From Bacteroidales bacterium (GTDB lineage Bacteria; Bacteroidota; Bacteroidia; Bacteroidales; UBA932): a stretch of DNA of 50,700 nucleotides. The notes under the pieces were generated by a model. The model saw only the letters and a program-made list of their open reading frames with translations, ran no database searches and was not told where the DNA came from. Position 1 is the stretch's first letter, and each line of letters begins with the position of its first letter. Made by a program: the position numbers and the translations under genes. This document shows positions 44,488 to 50,700 of the stretch, piece after piece. The stretch spans positions 1-50,700 of the forward strand of contig SUYQ01000021.1 of assembly GCA_015060325.1 (NCBI GenBank). Direction: 5' to 3'.

Positions 44488-46047
44488 TTAGAGTTTAAAC
44501 GAAGGATCATCAAATCTAAGTCTTCCTGTCTGGGCCTTGAGGCTTTCGTTAAACAGGTCGAATGTGCTGTATCCCATTGAACGGAAGACTGTTATCAGCT
44601 TGAGACAACGCTCCCTGAACGGGAAGAAATCACGCTGCTCCTGAGGAGTCCATCCGATCTCGGCGATAGCGAAGGTACGCGGGTAAAGCATATATTCGGC
44701 ATGCGCCGCATAAGGGATGAGCTCGCACCAGAGATTTCCCTGAAGGCCAAGGATATGGTGGTGATACTCCGGAGCAATACCCTCGAGAGGATCATATTTA
44801 TATACATGACGGAGCGACTGCATATGTCCTACAGCCTTAGGCTCCTTCTTTATAAGGTCCTGATAATAGTCCAGATAGACATAGCTGTTAGGTGACATGA
44901 TCACGTCGTGTCCCTCCGAAGAAGCCTTGATTCCTCCAGGAGTACCTCTCCATGACATCACTACAGCCTGCTCAGGAAGACCGGTCTCTACGATCTCATC
45001 CCAACCGATGACGGTCTTTCCCCTCTCACGAAGGAACTGCTCGATATGGCGCACCAGATAGCCCTGAAGCTCGTTCTTATGCTTCATACCTTCCTCCTGC
45101 ATCCTCTTCTGGCAGTTTACGCAGACCTCCCAGTCCTTCTTCACAGCCTCATCTCCTCCGATATGGATGTACTTATATGGGAAAAGCTCTATCACCTCTT
45201 CAAGCACGGTCTCGAGGAACTCGAAAGTAGCGTCATTTCCTACGCAGAGGTCCCATGAGAACGGTCTTGGCTTGCCGTCCGGACCAACGCATGCTATCTC
45301 AGGATAAGCCCTGTTCACCTCCATGCTATGGCCTGGCATCTCTATCTCAGGAATTATATCTATATGACGCTCGGCAGCATATGCGACGATCTCCCTGATA
45401 TCATCCTTGGTATAGAATCCGCCGTATGCCTCCGGATCCTGTGCGTTTGTGAAAGGATAGCCCTGAGCTTCCCACTCATGGTAGGTCTCCCCCTTTCTCC
45501 ATGCCACATGGTCGGTCAGGTTCGGATATGCATCTATCTGAAGTCTCCATCCAGCAGCATCCGTAAGATGCAGATGCATCACATTCATTCTCAGAAGCGC
45601 TATCGCATCGATCTGCTTCTTTACGAATTCCTTTCCCTTGAAGCTGCGGGACTCGTCCAGCATGATGCCTCTATGCTGGAAACGCGGATAATCGTATACG
45701 GTACAGTACTGTATCTGCGGATCGAGAAGACGCATCATCTCAAGGGTCTGGCTTGCACGGAATGCGCCCTCCTGGGTCATCGCATAGATCTTGACGCCTT
45801 TCTTTCCAACGACAAGCTCATAAGCCTCCTCCTTTGCAAAATCCGGAAGATCCTTGACCTTTTCAGCAAAATTAGCTGTCCCGATATATACCTTTATATC
45901 CGAGCCATCTCCCTTGAGCATATACTGTCCCTCTCCGACAGAATACTGCACAGGCTGAGGAATAATGTCGCCAGGGTTTGAACTTGCTGACAATGAACAT
46001 ATTGAAGCAGCTAGTGCTGCCAACATTGCAGTGATTTTATTTAACAT
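44488..46047 (-). CDS. GH20 exo-beta-N-acetylhexosaminidase
   Basis: The 519-residue exported enzyme has a signal peptide (to about residue 22, LSASS), a GH20b N-terminal domain (about 28-120) and the catalytic barrel (about 122-500). Motifs are RGIMLDESRSF, MNVMHLHLTDAAGWRLQID, IPEIEMPGHS, YIHIGGDEA (Asp299-Glu300, the substrate-assisted catalytic pair), GWDEIVETGL and VMSWRG. It removes terminal beta-linked GlcNAc or GalNAc. The C-terminal extra domain of larger enzymes is missing, which is normal for this size. It heads a two-gene operon with the GntR regulator; a motif related to the PUL operators lies upstream of its -7 element. Confidence 0.95.
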   Translation of the reverse strand: MLNKITAMLAALAASICSLSASSNPGDIIPQPVQYSVGEGQYMLKGDGSDIKVYIGTANFAEKVKDLPDFAKEEAYELVVGKKGVKIYAMTQEGAFRASQTLEMMRLLDPQIQYCTVYDYPRFQHRGIMLDESRSFKGKEFVKKQIDAIALLRMNVMHLHLTDAAGWRLQIDAYPNLTDHVAWRKGETYHEWEAQGYPFTNAQDPEAYGGFYTKDDIREIVAYAAERHIDIIPEIEMPGHSMEVNRAYPEIACVGPDGKPRPFSWDLCVGNDATFEFLETVLEEVIELFPYKYIHIGGDEAVKKDWEVCVNCQKRMQEEGMKHKNELQGYLVRHIEQFLRERGKTVIGWDEIVETGLPEQAVVMSWRGTPGGIKASSEGHDVIMSPNSYVYLDYYQDLIKKEPKAVGHMQSLRHVYKYDPLEGIAPEYHHHILGLQGNLWCELIPYAAHAEYMLYPRTFAIAEIGWTPQEQRDFFPFRERCLKLITVFRSMGYSTFDLFNESLKAQTGRLRFDDPSFKL

Positions 46048-46071
46048 TGCAGTCTAGGGTTTAGTGAACTG

Positions 46072-46110
46072 CAAAGATAGGTAAAAAAGACCACACCACA
46101 GCACAGTGGG
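46072..46110 (-). promoter_or_regulatory. GH20-gntR promoter and candidate operator (site C)
   Basis: The minus strand reads TATCTTTG (46079-46072), a good -7 element 25 bp before the GH20 ATG. Twelve to 31 bp further upstream the plus strand reads CCACACCACAGCACAGTGGG (46091-46110). Its core CACCACAGCACA is identical to 12 bases of site B (minus strand 48532-48521), but in the opposite orientation relative to the gene. Confidence 0.55.
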
Positions 46111-46124
46111 ACAAAAATTTGCAC

Positions 46125-46237
46125 CCTGGACACATAACTCATTATCATTCATACATTTAACTATCAACACGGTGGGTCTTTTTGCCCCACCGTGTTGATA
46201 GTCATCTCGCTGTGCATCAACGGATTAAGTGTCCAGG
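46125..46237. repeat. 113-bp REP-like palindromic element, copy 2
   Basis: The 17-bp arms ACTATCAACACGGTGGG / complement (46160-46176, 46186-46202) enclose 9 bases. Both 35-bp flanks end in the outer motif: CCTGGACAC on the left and GTGTCCAGG on the right, a perfect 9-bp terminal inverted repeat. It lies in the intergenic region upstream of GH20. Confidence 0.9.
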
Positions 46238-46246
46238 GCGCTCTAC

Positions 46247-46278
46247 AAAAAAGCGACGGTCCCCGAAGGAACCGCCGC
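46247..46278 (-). terminator. Rho-independent terminator after the DUF4988-like lipoprotein gene
   Basis: On the minus strand GCGGCGGTTCC, loop, GGGACCGTCGC (one mismatch) is followed by TTTTTT. It lies 33 bp after the stop at 46311. Confidence 0.82.
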
Positions 46279-46310
46279 AAAATATATAAGCTTGTATCAG
46301 ACGTTTCTGA

Positions 46311-48467
46311 TTAGTTGAGCTTGTAGAGTGAGATACCGATGTTCTGAGCCATTACAGCGATGTATCTTGTACCGTCGATCACAACAGTCGCACAGTCGCC
46401 AAGACCGTGACCAGCGTTACCTGTACCGTTTACCGGAGCTGTGAAAAGTACCTTCTGAGCCTCGAGGGTACCCTTGAAGTCAGCTGCTCCGTTTACATCT
46501 TCGATGATGTTGAGGGCTGCAGAAGCTCTGTCGCCAGCAACCTTCACGTAAGCGATGCAATCCTTACCGTCATGCTCGAAGAAGTTGTATCCCCATGTCT
46601 GGGTGAGCTTTGGATCTGTTCCCCATGCAGAAGCAACGTATGCGTTACCTGAATTCTGAGTAAAGAAGCCGTTTACTGCATTTGTAGTAAGAAGAGCTGC
46701 TGAAGGGTTGCCATCACCGTCAAATGTTGCATCTGGGTGGATGGTGCATTCACCGATGTTGCTTGCACCTGCTACAGGCATAGCATAGCGACCTGTTGCA
46801 TAAGCAAGCTCAGGAGTTCCCCAAAGACCTGCAACACCGTCCTTCATATTCACGCGGATAACTGTATTTCCGTCATTGAAATCGAAGAAATGAAGCTCAC
46901 CTGACTGATATGTACCCTTGACTGTGAACTTATCGCCGAGACGACGAACACCTGAGTCGATTACGAAGTAGTTAGGATCTGCGTCGATACCGTTTGACCA
47001 TACGTAAACGGTGAGTTTCTCAGTACCGTCACCGGTTGTAAGGTTAGAACCTACGAGGACATCCTTACCGCCGTTCACTGCAGGATCAGTGTTAGGAAGC
47101 ATCCTTACGCAAGTTACTGCATGTGTACCGTTGTCAAGACCTGCAGGAGTATAAGTAGTAACCTTTACATCCTTTACCTGTGTAGGATCAGCGATGCTGA
47201 TAGCCTTGATTGCACCGTTTCCGCCAGCTGCCTGAGCTACGTATACATACTCGCTGTCCATTGTCATGTTTCTGTCCTGTCCGCTACCGAATGGAACTTT
47301 TGCATCCCAAACGAGCTCAGCGAATGCTTTTGCTACAGGCTGAGCTATAGTAACTGACATAAGAACCTCCTCAGTACCCTGACGTACGAAATCTACCTTA
47401 GCAGAGCGCTCCTCGCCTTCGTTCTTCTCAGCTGAGAAAGTAAGCTCGAAAGGAGACTTTGCAACTACCTGAGTAAGCCATGTAGCCTCAGCAGGGATAA
47501 CAACCTCGAAAGGAACGTTAGAAACACCCTTTACAACTACATGACCACCTTCTGCTGGGATTACATAGTCAACAGCCTCAACGCTGTAAGACTCAGAAGC
47601 GAAAACTACCTTCTTGATTGAAGTCTTGCCCTCGCCGTTGTCAGCGAAAACGAGCATCTGAGCGCCGGCAGCGATGTTTGAAACCTTGATCACCTCAGCC
47701 TCAACGACAGCCTCGCAAGCTACTGCAAGAACATCAACAGTTGTAGTTGCATTTGCACCCTTCACTGTATATGGAATCTCAACCTCTGTCTGATTCATTG
47801 CAAGACCGACGCTTGTAGCGATCTCAAGAGAGAAAGCCTCAGCAAGCGGGAGAACGAAAGAGTCACCAGGCTCACCGTTCTCGCCTACGAATGTAAATGT
47901 AACAGTTCCCTCTTCAACATTTGGAACAACTGAATCAAAGATAGACTTACCTGTAAGAGCACCTACATACACCGGCTCTCCACCTGGATAAGTTACATAA
48001 AGATTACCGTCAACGCTAGAGAACTTAGGAGCCTCCTCATAGACTGAAGGACCCTGCTCACCGTTGATGAACCAGTAAAGAACACCGTCAACATCCTTTA
48101 CAGTGACTGTAGGAGTCTTACCAGCCTCACCAGCTGCACCTGTAGCACCTGTGTCACCCTTCTCACCAGTTGCACCCTTCTCACCATGCTTAACAACGAT
48201 AGTTGTCTCATCCGAGAAAGTGATGGTGTAACCTGTACCATCCTCAAGTTCAACTACTGACTCAACATACTTGCCTGTCTTGAGAGCCTCTGCGAGAGTC
48301 TTCATACCGGCAACATTGAGCTCAAGAGTAGCGAGATCCTCCTCAACCTTAGTGAGGCGGTCATCGAGATTGTCGATCTGCTCCTTGATAGCAGTGTCGT
48401 CATACTCAGCTGGAGTACATGCAAAAACAGCAAGACCCGCCATGAGTGCGAAAAATACTTTCTTCAT
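46311..48467 (-). CDS. Coiled-coil/collagen-like lipoprotein with BACON-like and DUF4623-like domains
   Basis: The 718-residue lipoprotein has lipobox AVFAC (Cys17). Next come a heptad coiled coil (about 27-62, IKEQIDNLDDRLTKVEEDLATLELNV), a beta segment, and a Gly-X-Y collagen-like stretch (about 95-117, GEKGATGEKGDTGATG). A DUF4988-like region (about 118-185, VDGVLYWFINGEQGP) and BACON-like domains (about 205-375, IPAEGGHVVVKGVSNVPFEV) precede a DUF4623-like C-terminus (about 385-718). The C-terminus repeats motifs of the PUL lipoprotein at 21,945: MTMDSEYVYVAQAAGG, AISIADPTQVKDV, IAVMAQNIGISLYKLN. The coiled coil and collagen-like stem suggest a trimeric stalk that projects a ligand-binding head. 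It shares operator-like sequence with the PUL promoter, so it probably belongs to the same regulon. Confidence 0.75.
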   Translation of the reverse strand: MKKVFFALMAGLAVFACTPAEYDDTAIKEQIDNLDDRLTKVEEDLATLELNVAGMKTLAEALKTGKYVESVVELEDGTGYTITFSDETTIVVKHGEKGATGEKGDTGATGAAGEAGKTPTVTVKDVDGVLYWFINGEQGPSVYEEAPKFSSVDGNLYVTYPGGEPVYVGALTGKSIFDSVVPNVEEGTVTFTFVGENGEPGDSFVLPLAEAFSLEIATSVGLAMNQTEVEIPYTVKGANATTTVDVLAVACEAVVEAEVIKVSNIAAGAQMLVFADNGEGKTSIKKVVFASESYSVEAVDYVIPAEGGHVVVKGVSNVPFEVVIPAEATWLTQVVAKSPFELTFSAEKNEGEERSAKVDFVRQGTEEVLMSVTIAQPVAKAFAELVWDAKVPFGSGQDRNMTMDSEYVYVAQAAGGNGAIKAISIADPTQVKDVKVTTYTPAGLDNGTHAVTCVRMLPNTDPAVNGGKDVLVGSNLTTGDGTEKLTVYVWSNGIDADPNYFVIDSGVRRLGDKFTVKGTYQSGELHFFDFNDGNTVIRVNMKDGVAGLWGTPELAYATGRYAMPVAGASNIGECTIHPDATFDGDGNPSAALLTTNAVNGFFTQNSGNAYVASAWGTDPKLTQTWGYNFFEHDGKDCIAYVKVAGDRASAALNIIEDVNGAADFKGTLEAQKVLFTAPVNGTGNAGHGLGDCATVVIDGTRYIAVMAQNIGISLYKLN

Positions 48468-48513
48468 AAAATGAAATTTAGTTATTAAATTGATTACTTG
48501 TGTTTTCAGTTTA

Positions 48514-48570
48514 GTGTGGTGTGCTGTGGTGCAAACCGCGGCAAATATAGCAATAAAATATAAAAGCCAA
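48514..48570 (-). promoter_or_regulatory. Promoter and candidate operator (site B) of the DUF4988-like gene
   Basis: On the minus strand TTG (48570-48568), an 18-bp spacer and TATATTTG (48549-48542) form a promoter. The plus strand 48514-48546 reads GTGTGGTGT-GC-TGTGGTGCAAA-N4-GGCAAAT, matching site A at every position except the two- and four-base gaps. Confidence 0.68.
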
Positions 48571-48630
48571 CTCTTTTTTTTGATTTATTTTCAAATACTA
48601 CTCTTCCCTGTTTAATTCTGTCAGCAATTT

Positions 48631-48743
48631 CATGGTCACATATCTACCTAACATTCAGCGACTTAACTATCAACACGGTGGGGCGATTTACCCCACCGTG
48701 TTGATAGTCATTTACCTATAAGTCAGCGATTTATATGTCCATG
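48631..48743. repeat. 113-bp REP-like palindromic element, copy 3
   Basis: The 18-bp arms ACTATCAACACGGTGGGG / complement (48666-48683, 48691-48708) enclose CGATTTA. The 35-bp flanks carry CATGGTCA (left) and TGTCCATG (right). The right flank contains the last codons and the stop of the RAYT transposase gene (48723). Confidence 0.9.
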
Positions 48744-49661
48744 CCCATCGAGGGGAAGATGAAGGAACTTCCTGATTTGCCCTGCGGATGCACGAGTTTT
48801 CCGTTTAAGTTCCGCTAAAAGCTTGAGCTTATGAGACTCTGGAGCTACAGTTACATGTCTGGAATACATATAACCGTATTCCCTGACACATTTAATCATA
48901 TCTCTATATACACCGTCTGTACGAAAGGCAAAGGTTTCATTAAGTTCATATTCGCTTCCGGTATTTGTATTTATGGCAACCACCATGTCATCATATGAAT
49001 TATAGTAGCTGGACAGTTTATCATAATCGATAAAACGATATAGCCATATTATATAATCAATTAACTGTTCCTTCTCATTATCATCAGCAATTTTCGCAAA
49101 TATCCTTCTAAGCTGCTGATAATTAAGATATAACCCCTTTGCATGACAAACCCTGATTTCACTGACAGCAGACTTTAAAGCTCTGGAAGATTTCATAAGA
49201 TTAATCTTTTGAGAAAACGGGTGAGAGGATTTCCCGTATGCCAGAAAATTCCATCTATAATCCTGGGCAAATAAACAAAGAAATCTCTCGACTGGATTAT
49301 TGAACAAATACGAAACAGCCGTCCTGACCTTCTTAAGACCAGTCTTAGGCGCACTTCCGAACCTAGGTTCAAAAAGAGGACCCTTTCTCCCGACAGCACG
49401 ATTATACTCTCTGACAAATACCGAAGTAACATGATCCATGAAAAGACTGAGATCTGACATGATCTCAGAAACCAATAAAATATGAAGATGGTCCACCATA
49501 AGACAGAGCCCTAAGACAGATATCGGATATTTAGCTACAGTTACCGAAAAAATGGTGTAGTAAACCAAATAATCTTCTATATCATAAAAGATATTATTGC
49601 CATGCAATGTTCTCTGGTATACATGATTTACCTCTCCTGAATGAAATTTACGTCTCTTCAT
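48723..49661 (-). CDS. REP-associated tyrosine transposase (RAYT, Y1/HUH superfamily)
   Basis: The protein has about 312 residues. The N-terminal Y1 transposase fold carries MKRRKFHSGEVNHVYQRTLHGNNIFYD, the HUH motif MVDHLHILL (His58, His60) and the likely nucleophile Tyr in FVREYNR (Tyr87), followed by GRKGPLFEPRF, a pattern typical of RAYTs. The C-terminal half (about 170-312) is a longer helical DNA-binding-like region. RAYTs are single-copy domesticated HUH enzymes that spread REP palindromes. Here the gene is flanked on both sides by 113-bp palindromic elements (48631-48743 and 49818-49930), the expected substrate. The start ATG 49661 is preferred; ATG 49691 would add ten residues. It is not an ordinary IS200/IS605 unit because no orfB is present. 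Confidence 0.85.
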   Translation of the reverse strand: MKRRKFHSGEVNHVYQRTLHGNNIFYDIEDYLVYYTIFSVTVAKYPISVLGLCLMVDHLHILLVSEIMSDLSLFMDHVTSVFVREYNRAVGRKGPLFEPRFGSAPKTGLKKVRTAVSYLFNNPVERFLCLFAQDYRWNFLAYGKSSHPFSQKINLMKSSRALKSAVSEIRVCHAKGLYLNYQQLRRIFAKIADDNEKEQLIDYIIWLYRFIDYDKLSSYYNSYDDMVVAINTNTGSEYELNETFAFRTDGVYRDMIKCVREYGYMYSRHVTVAPESHKLKLLAELKRKTRASAGQIRKFLHLPLDGHGHINR

Positions 49662-49695
49662 ATTACACAAACTATTGGACAAAGTTGACAAGAAC

Positions 49696-49724
49696 TATCC
49701 GCGTAAAAAAAAGTTACGCGGATA
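49696..49724. repeat. Hairpin upstream of the RAYT gene
   Basis: Perfect 11-bp inverted repeat TATCCGCGTAA / TTACGCGGATA with a 7-base loop. It starts 35 bp before the RAYT ATG, on the 5' side. It may be a 5'-leader structure or binding site; sequence is unlike the 113-bp elements. Confidence 0.6.
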
Positions 49725-49817
49725 ATAACATAAAAATGCAATAGAGCTACTTCAAAGCAAGAAAATGAACTCAAAATTTGTTTGAATTTTTATAAAAATC
49801 AAACAAATTCCATATCA

Positions 49818-49930
49818 TATGGTCAGATAAAACATTATTAATCAACAACTTGACCGTCAACACGGTGGGATAAAACGACCCACCGTGTTGATAGTCAAAC
49901 AACTGTAGATCAATGGGGTAGGTGTCAATA
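49818..49930. repeat. 113-bp REP-like palindromic element, copy 4
   Basis: Central arms ACCGTCAACACGGTGGG and CCCACCGTGTTGATAGT (two mismatches) enclose 9 bases. The 35-bp flanks carry TATGGTCA (left) and TGTCAATA (right). It is the most degenerate copy and lies 157 bp upstream of the RAYT start. The 310-bp region 49692-50001 otherwise holds only the hairpin at 49696, AT-rich sequence and a promoter element. Confidence 0.85.
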
Positions 49931-49963
49931 AAAAGAGATAGGCAAGATATGCGGAGAAATTTA

Positions 49964-49971
49964 TATATTTG
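49964..49971 (+). promoter_or_regulatory. Putative -7 element upstream of the secreted protein gene
   Basis: TATATTTG (TAnnTTTG) lies 30 bp before the ATG at 50002. No clear -33 was seen. Confidence 0.5.
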
Positions 49972-50001
49972 CGGAAGAAATAATCTTTAAACTATAGAAA
50001 T

Positions 50002-50556
50002 ATGACACGCTTTTTCAAAATCATTGCTGTTGCTGCCATTGCATTCTGTGCTGCTGAAGCAACTGCAGACGCACAGCTTCTGAAGAATCTTCTGAACAAA
50101 GGAAAATCAGAAACCACTGAAACTGTTTCTGCCGGTACAACCAACGGACAGGCTGCCGGTGCTGCGCTGAAAGCGCTCTACGGACAGTATAAGGCTGACG
50201 GAAAGGTAGATATGAGTAACCTAAACAACATCATCAACCTTGCTACCCTTGCAAACAATATAAAGCAACTCAAAGGTCAGACAGACAAGAGTGCATTCTA
50301 CAAGGACTTCGCTGCCGGACTCATCACCGGTTCAAACAACCTGGTGACAAGCAAGAACAGCACATCAGTTATGAGCGGACTCACAAACCTTGTCAACAAT
50401 GTTGACCTTTCTGGTCTTACGTCAAAAGCAGCCAGCGCTTCATCTGCTGCATCAGCAGCACTTTCAGGCGCTGCAAGCAAGGCCGATACTGCCATTGACA
50501 ATGCAAACGAAATTGCATCATCAGTAACGAATATCCTGAATCTGTTCAAGAAATAA
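50002..50556 (+). CDS. Exported Ala/Ser-rich protein of unknown function
   Basis: The 184-residue protein has a signal peptide ending near ATADAQ (about residue 25). The mature part opens with LLKNLLNKGKSETTETV, then has a helical central region (about 45-115, GAALKALYGQYKADGKVDMSNLNNIINLATLANNIKQLKGQ). An Ala/Ser-rich C-terminus (about 140-184, SKAASASSAASAALSGAASKADTAI) ends in NILNLFKK. No known domain was recognised. It stands alone, with its own -7 element and terminator hairpin, next to palindromic element 4. Confidence 0.68.
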   Translation: MTRFFKIIAVAAIAFCAAEATADAQLLKNLLNKGKSETTETVSAGTTNGQAAGAALKALYGQYKADGKVDMSNLNNIINLATLANNIKQLKGQTDKSAFYKDFAAGLITGSNNLVTSKNSTSVMSGLTNLVNNVDLSGLTSKAASASSAASAALSGAASKADTAIDNANEIASSVTNILNLFKK

Positions 50557-50573
50557 CAAATACCGTCAGGATA

Positions 50574-50610
50574 AAGGCGACTAATAAGTGATTTAGTCGC
50601 CTTCTTTCGT
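50574..50610 (+). terminator. Likely terminator after the secreted protein gene
   Basis: Perfect 11-bp stem AAGGCGACTAA / TTAGTCGCCTT with an 8-base loop, followed by the weak T-tract CTTTCG. The remaining bases to 50700 show nothing coding that I can support. Confidence 0.68.
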
Positions 50611-50700
50611 GTATATATAGATATGACGACAGTGGCGGTAGGGTAAGTTTGGCTTGGTTCCGTCGGAACGAGTTCCGACTTCATCCCTCCCACGACTTCG

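Noticed and set aside
48723..49691. Transposase as part of a complete IS200/IS605 element
   Set aside because: No orfB/TnpB partner is present and the ends are REP-like palindromes, which fits a RAYT rather than an IS.
50298..50693. 131-codon minus-strand open frame at the right edge
   Set aside because: Mostly antisense to the secreted protein gene, with no domain; a terminator lies within it.

Overview
The window is chromosomal DNA from a member of the Bacteroidales, probably an uncultured or less-studied gut-type lineage. The signs are a SusC/SusD pair, many lipoproteins, DUF1735, DUF4988, BACON and DUF4855-type domains, a fused SecDF, FloA beside NfeD, and promoters of the Bacteroidetes form (TTG/TTTG, about 18-21 bp, TAnnTTTG). 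I cannot name the genus. No rRNA, tRNA or CRISPR array was recognised.

Positions 1-12,100 are mostly housekeeping. They hold the tail of a sulfatase, a minus-strand operon (TPR/PD40/SPOR protein, NfeD, FloA), a SecD-periplasmic-domain paralogue next to the complete secDF, a small lipoprotein and dnaE.

Positions 12,111-46,050 are a large glycan-utilisation locus. A minus-strand gene train starts at a promoter near 34,740. In transcription order it runs: MFS transporter, fucose/arabinose isomerase-like protein, mannose-6-phosphate-isomerase-like protein, ROK kinase, SusC, SusD, DUF1735/DUF4623-like surface lipoprotein, two DUF4855 lipoproteins, GH127, mutarotase-like protein, GH3, a small lipocalin-like protein and an EEP hydrolase. 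A divergent plus-strand operon (34,833-43,307) starts from an overlapping promoter. It encodes a possible small leader protein, a fimbrillin-like/Fn3/DUF4855 lipoprotein, a NAGPA-type phosphodiester glycosidase, a fourth DUF4855 lipoprotein and a DUF6259-like TIM-barrel lipoprotein. Facing it is GH20 plus a GntR/LacI-type regulator. Another lipoprotein (46,311-48,467) shares its C-terminal domain with the third PUL lipoprotein. A GTGTGGTG-type motif occurs at three of these promoters and is a candidate operator for the GntR regulator. My inference is that the locus captures a GlcNAc- or phosphodiester-containing glycan, trims it and channels the sugar into isomerase/kinase steps. The four DUF4855 proteins are candidate uncharacterised hydrolases.

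The most striking non-coding finding is a family of four elements, each exactly 113 bp. Each has a strong central palindrome (ACTATCAACACGGTGGG...) and an outer TGGACA/TGGTCA motif in inverted orientation at fixed distance on each side. Two of them flank an HUH-type REP-associated (RAYT) transposase gene at 48,723-49,661. One provides the start codon of the mutarotase-like gene and another encodes the C-terminal residues of the transposase. A second, unrelated repeat family (units like GTCGAAATGACAG) fills gaps in the minus-strand train and has also become part of the MFS coding sequence.
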